A stretch of 64,000 bases of DNA from Anisus vortex. Lineage: Eukaryota; Mollusca; Gastropoda; Planorbidae. Position numbers and translations under genes: made by a program. Below are positions 59,599 through 64,000 of the stretch, in pieces. The notes under the pieces were generated by a model that was not told the DNA's origin, searched no databases, and worked only from the letters and a program-made list of their open reading frames with translations. The stretch spans positions 24,215,990 through 24,279,989 of the forward strand of contig OX421499.1 in NCBI GenBank assembly GCA_949126835.1, read 5' to 3'. Within the stretch, counting starts at the first letter, position 1; every line of letters begins with the position of its first letter.

Positions 59599-62500
59599 AC
59601 TGACGGGGAAAAAAATGACTACCACTTTACTTTTTATGATAGTAATTGCAGTCATTGGTCAAAGCCTGGCTCAAAATCCAGGGGTCAAGATGAGAGTGAC
59701 ACAAAGGGGTCTCGACTATGGTAATTAATTGTTCTCTCTCTTTTTTTTTTCGTAACCTATTAGTCCATTAGCGAAAGGGTCACATCCCTTGACTCCAGTT
59801 TCCTTCAGATATTCTTTGCATGATGTTTTGCCAATTGTTTCAACAAATAGGAGACCTACTCTGCTATCATTAGATAGTTAATTTTGATGCTTTGTAATGA
59901 TATGTTGTAGGTAGTCCCTCATATAAAGTGGGCTGAATAGTATATAAAACAATACTATTTCAGAAGGACTAACGTTTTATATCTATACAATTCAGTTGTG
60001 TTTAGAAAACTTCTTTTGAAACTGTGATAAGTTTTTAAAAAAATAACAAAATGGACAAATACTTCAACTGATTGCATTCTTCCCATACTATTGGCTATAT
60101 AATAAATGTATCTATACTTAATACCCTATGGATATATGTCTTATTTGCAAAGGCATTCATTGTTCCTATATACTGCATGTAAATGTATACAGTTGACCCC
60201 TTGTTGATGTCTAACGTATTGTTACAGCCGACGGAATAGCCAAGGTCGCACTAGCCAAACTGTTGAGTGAACTGAAGCTTGATGACATTGAGGGAAAAGA
60301 TGGGAAAACTTCCTATTGGCTAAAAAAGTAAGTCAGTAAACGGGTCAATATTCACTGACCTATACACAGTCCTGGACTAATTCAAATAGTTTGAAAAAGT
60401 CGTAATAACATATTATAATGAAATGATACTTTAAAACAATAATGTGCAATAACAATTGAAAAAAAAGGAGTTTCATAAAGCTCTAGATGTTGTAGTCACC
60501 ATGTAGACCTATTTGAAACATTCCAGCAATGTTAATGAATTAGTTTACTTCACAAATTAAGTTGGCCCATACTAACTAGTCTATATACAAAATACATTGT
60601 GCTAATTCTTGTAAAGAAAATTTACATTATTTTGTCATAATGTGTCTGTAGTTTCGCTTACATTTAATAAAAAGAGAAAAAATGGGGTAATTATCTCCCT
60701 TTAATAAAAAAAAAAGTTTTCAAATTTGATTCTATAGTGAAGCCCAACAAGTTACGTTTTGCAATAGCCTATAAGTAATATTACTCATTTACTATTATTT
60801 CTTTGATCAAATTCAGCATTTTGAATTTGAGGAAAAAAATTAATTTACGCTAAACGGTTATAGGCTAAATAAACATTTCCTGCATAAATTGTTTGTCCAT
60901 TTTAGAAGTTTATCTTTTAAACATTAATAATTAAATAATATAAAGCTAGTAAAAAAGTATCTTATATTTATTAAATTAATAAAACAAAATAATTGTTTGA
61001 GAATTACTTTATATTTATGCAGACGCACCTATTCAAGTAGCAGTATTTACCTGTACGGGAAACTGGGGTAAAATGAGGTACTTAAGGAAAAAACTCTTCT
61101 ATATTTTCAAAAAACATCAAAATGAAAACAAATTTAGCTGAAAATAAAATAATACAACATTGACGACATTGTAACAAAGCACAAACACCATTTAATGTCA
61201 TTTTTTAAATTTATTGAACTTTAAAAAAAAAGACACAAATACCCCATTTTGCCCTAAGTTTGCCCCATGCTTGGGGCAAAATGGGGTTCGGCATGGGGCA
61301 TAATGGGGTCATGGTAAGAACTTGTATAAAACCATAAAAAAAACATCAAAATTATACAAAGTTCACATATAAAGTTTGGACTTTTATTTTTTTCTTCGAG
61401 CAAGTCTTCTTAATTCAAAGGATGAAAGACCAAATAGCATTTTCTCCATCTCTGCCTAGTTCAGATTCTTGTTTAATCATTTTCAACAGAAAACACAATT
61501 TTAAATGCACCTAGGGCTGAAAAAAAATAACAGGCCTAATTAGAAATTGCATTCACAAATAAAAATAATTTCATATTTACAGGCCTAATTAGAAATTTCA
61601 TTTACAAAAATTAAATATAAAAAAAAGTAGTATGGAGAAGAACACCATTTTGCCCCACTGAAACTACCCCATTTTGCCCCATTGTGGTGGGGGCACAATA
61701 AAATGCATTAAAATCGCAACATGCTTGATTTTATTGTTAATTGTTTATTTGTCGACACTAAGATATTATTCAGATGCAATAAAAGATTTAGTTCAAAACT
61801 TTAATTATTAGGTATCAGTTTCTTAAGTCGTAAGTTAAAAAAATTAGATGAAATAGATGCGAAAATTTGTATTTACCTTGTAACAATAATTCTGCGTGAA
61901 AAGTGGACTATATCTCAAGATGTCGTCGTCTCGTATCGTGTTACTTCAAATCCAATCATTTGCGATAGTTTTTGAGGCTCTGAAAGGGGGATGTTTGCGA
62001 AACTCCATTTTACCCCAATACCCCGTTTTACCACAGTTTCCCCTACATGTATACATGTTCGTCTTTTATTCGTTGTCTGTACTCGTGTAACTGTTGACAG
62101 CGCAACTCACTGAAATGTGTCGCTTTGTCATTTAGAAGCATCGGCTTCGCCAGTCAGTTCTCCTCATTTAATACCGGAAAATGTTTATTTAAATCAAGAA
62201 ACACCTCTTGGAGGTCTCTTGCCAAGTTTGGCACGAGTGCCTTAGGTTGCCCATACTTGCATAGGCTATAATTACCACCGCTAATGGCACATATGAGTTG
62301 ACTAGGGCTAGGCGTTTGCTGATTTGTTTTTTTTAATGAACATTACACCATAATACTCGATTCAACTGTAATATTTGTCTGGGCTAATATATTATAGACA
62401 TTTATTATATTTGTTTTAATCACACATAAAAACAACAACAGTTTCCAAACGAGCAATGTTGTGACACCAGACATCCACATAACTTTGAATCCTGGACAGA

Positions 62501-62949
62501 GAGGAATGACGTGTGCCATCACCAACTATGGTAGCGATTTAAGAGTGGACTACAGGGTCAAAACGAAAAAATATCTGTAACTATTCTTCTTTTGCTGTAC
62601 TCACTGTTTTACTTTTAATTATTTTATTGTTTTTAATTAGATTAAGTAAGATATGAGAATTGTAGGTTTTAACGCCTTCTTTGTGGATTTAAGTTTGTTA
62701 AAATGTTCTTGAAACTGAAAGTTAATCGTTGACCTCAAAAGCTTATGACTGTCTTTTTGATGAGTTTGGGTCATCAGACATAATGTTTTTTTTTTTTGTT
62801 TTCTTAAGGGTTCCTATATCTGTTTCTGGAAGCATCACTGCTAGTTTAGGAGGAGCAAGTTTAACAGTCACTATTGGAATCGGTAAGTATTCATGTTGCC
62901 GGCAATTCTATTCGGTTGTCTTTCCTGAAAAAAACAACTTAACTCAACA

Positions 62950-63010
<61 letters not shown>

Positions 63011-64000
63011 ACCTTACACACTCTGGAACATTTTGTGGTGAATAGAAAATAGGAAAATACATCGCCTAATTTAAGAGGTTTTTACTGTCAATACTGCTTG
63101 TGTTGAAACTGTCAATACTGGTTGTGTTGAAACTGTCAATACTGCTTGTGTTCAAACTGTCAATACTGCTTGTGTTGAAACTGTCCATACTGCTTGTGTT
63201 CAAACTGTCAATACTGGTTGTGTTGAAACTATCAATACTGCTTGTTTTCAAACTGTCAATACTGGTTGTGTTGAAACTCAATACTGCTTGTGATGAAAAC
63301 ATTGACGACTATTAAAGTTGATGTCTTGAACTTTTCATAACACTCCCATGTGTTAATAATACTTTCGGAAAATATAACGCCAAAGTTCTAAATTGGAAAA
63401 TACATCACATCCGAAGTGTTTATTTGTTCATTAAAAATCCATTGATCTTTCATGATAAAAATCAAGGCTTTATTTTTAAATATATATATAGCTAGCTGAG
63501 TAGTAATGAGTTTATTGACTATATTATGTTTATAAATAATATACAACTATTTTTTAACAATTGTATAAAGATTAACACATTAGGCTAAAGAATACCGCTT
63601 ACTATAGGAATATCTTAAGTGGGATTGAGGTCTTGTATTTTAGTTGGTTCACGTGACGGATTGAATATGATTAAGTTAAGTTAATTGTTAAACATTTTTC
63701 ACCTTTTTAAAACTAAAACAATATTTCGCCACTTGGTATGCCGCGGTCATGAAAACGTTGTGAATGCTTCACGCGCCATAATGAGCAGATGGTCTGACAG
63801 GGGTAAACCCGTTATTTCATATATTCATTTACACCGTGGGCTCCTTCCCTATATTTTACAGATGAGGCCAATACTAAGATTTGTAGCCATAGATAATTAG
63901 GTTATAATTATAGCTTAACCTAACACCGCATACGTAGTTTAAAGCTAATCTTGAGAAACAACACGTTTCACTGAGCAGAGAATAATTGCATCCATGTAAA
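59599..64000 (+). CDS. LBP/BPI-family lipid-binding protein, 5' part (four exons seen)
   Basis: Exons: 59599-59720 (ATG 59615), 60228-60327, 62442-62576, 62809-62882, all GT-AG and in phase. A signal peptide (residues 1-19, MTTTLLFMIVIAVIGQSLA) is followed by NPGVKMRVTQRGLDYADGIA, the hallmark N-terminus of the BPI/LBP/PLUNC family. Then come VTPDIHITLNPGQRGMTCAI, TNYGSDLRVDYRVKTKK and VPISVSGSITASLGGASLTV, matching the strand pattern of the N-terminal barrel. Known members are secreted and bind lipopolysaccharide or other lipids; in molluscs they serve immunity and occur in egg fluids. The rest of the gene is beyond the window. A possible further exon start at 63862 (DEANTKI) has no convincing donor before a stop. 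Confidence 0.88.
60640..60800. repeat. Diverged scrap of the hAT body sequence
   Basis: GGTAATTATCTCCCTTTAAT, then TTTGATTCTATAGTGAAGCC and CAAGTTACGTTTTGCAATA, resemble the body near 46855-46955. No termini. It lies in LBP/BPI intron 2. Confidence 0.6.
61057..62043. mobile_element. About 990-bp element with GGGAAACTG ends and GGGGCAAAATGGGG motifs
   Basis: Left end GGGAAACTGGGGTAAAATGA and right end (reverse complement) GGGGAAACTGTGGTAAAACG. Four or more internal copies of GGGGCAAAATGGGG occur in both orientations (61238-61290, 61648-61682). No coding capacity. It lies in LBP/BPI intron 2. The superfamily is unassigned and the target duplication unclear. Confidence 0.65.
62098..62272. mobile_element. 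hAT fragment related to the right half of 7183-8903
   Basis: CAACTCACTGAAATGTGTC, then CATCGGCTTC and GTTCTCCTCATTTAATACC, match 8490-8560; CACGAGTGCCTTAGGTTGCC matches the right terminus region. 5' part missing. Confidence 0.65.
62953..63008. repeat. (CT)n microsatellite
   Basis: More than 25 CT units in LBP/BPI intron 4. Repetitive open frames on both strands here are artefacts. Confidence 0.95.
63088..63298. repeat. 24-bp minisatellite, about 9 copies, LBP/BPI intron
   Basis: The unit GTCAATACTGCTTGTGTTGA plus AACT varies at G/C in CTGSTTG and at GTTGAAA/GTTCAAA. The period is a multiple of three, giving open frames in both strands without biological meaning. Confidence 0.92.

Noticed and set aside
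62729..63302. Open frames across the CT microsatellite and 24-bp repeat
   Set aside because: Low-complexity repeats with periods compatible with open frames; the real exon here is only 62809-62882.
63862..63893. Fifth exon of the LBP/BPI gene (DEANTKICSH)
   Set aside because: The acceptor and phase fit, but a stop follows within 12 codons and the only donor (GTAGCC) is weak, so it is mentioned only as a possibility.

Overview
This is an animal nuclear window, AT-rich and full of transposons, with four ordinary metazoan genes whose short exons lie scattered in long introns. Conserved single-copy genes (NDUFAF6, OSGEP, CCDC102A, an LBP/BPI-type gene) and the repertoire of tRNA-derived SINEs, CR1/L2-like LINEs, a tRNA-Ser-primed Ty3/gypsy element and many non-autonomous hAT elements suggest a mollusc, perhaps a heterobranch gastropod. 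That taxon is inference. I see no bacterial or phage-like system, no CRISPR and no rRNA. || Layout: 1-1858 holds the last two coding exons of NDUFAF6 (+), with a SINE and a piggyBac-like MITE in the intron before them. 3470-10029 is a decayed DNA-transposon compound on the minus strand; a hAT-type element (7183-8903) is inserted in it, and that carries another MITE (7885-8313). 10443-23872 is a complete 12-exon OSGEP gene (-), 335 codons, exactly the human length, assembled here from exons mostly too short to show as open frames. Its introns hold minisatellites, a hAT insertion, SINEs, a 5'-truncated CR1-like LINE and a broken tandem copy of exon 6. 28347-40164 is CCDC102A (+), divergently oriented to OSGEP, with nine firm coding exons, one candidate 33-nt cassette exon, and introns carrying a 122-bp x6 array, a hAT element, a piggyBac-like MITE, LINE/SINE pieces and a perfect 33-bp x10 array. 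40165-59598 is a transposon-rich gene desert: an 18-bp satellite-like array, hAT elements with 8-bp target duplications, a young Ty3/gypsy element with identical 202-bp LTRs (47867-51901, -), an L2-like LINE (+) and another LINE tail (-). 59599 to the end of the window is the 5' part of an LBP/BPI-family gene (+), running off the right edge. || The genes do not form one pathway. NDUFAF6 is a mitochondrial complex I assembly factor, OSGEP is the KEOPS catalytic subunit making t6A37 in tRNA, CCDC102A is a coiled-coil protein, and LBP/BPI proteins bind lipid and bacterial lipopolysaccharide. The most unusual content is in the repeats: a mobile gypsy element that has lost most of gag yet has identical LTRs, three hAT copies that all carry a captured tRNA-SINE head, two hAT families sharing a body but not ends, nested insertions, perfectly homogeneous minisatellites in introns, and small duplications inside host genes (OSGEP exon 6; the end of the CCDC102A coding region and 3' UTR).
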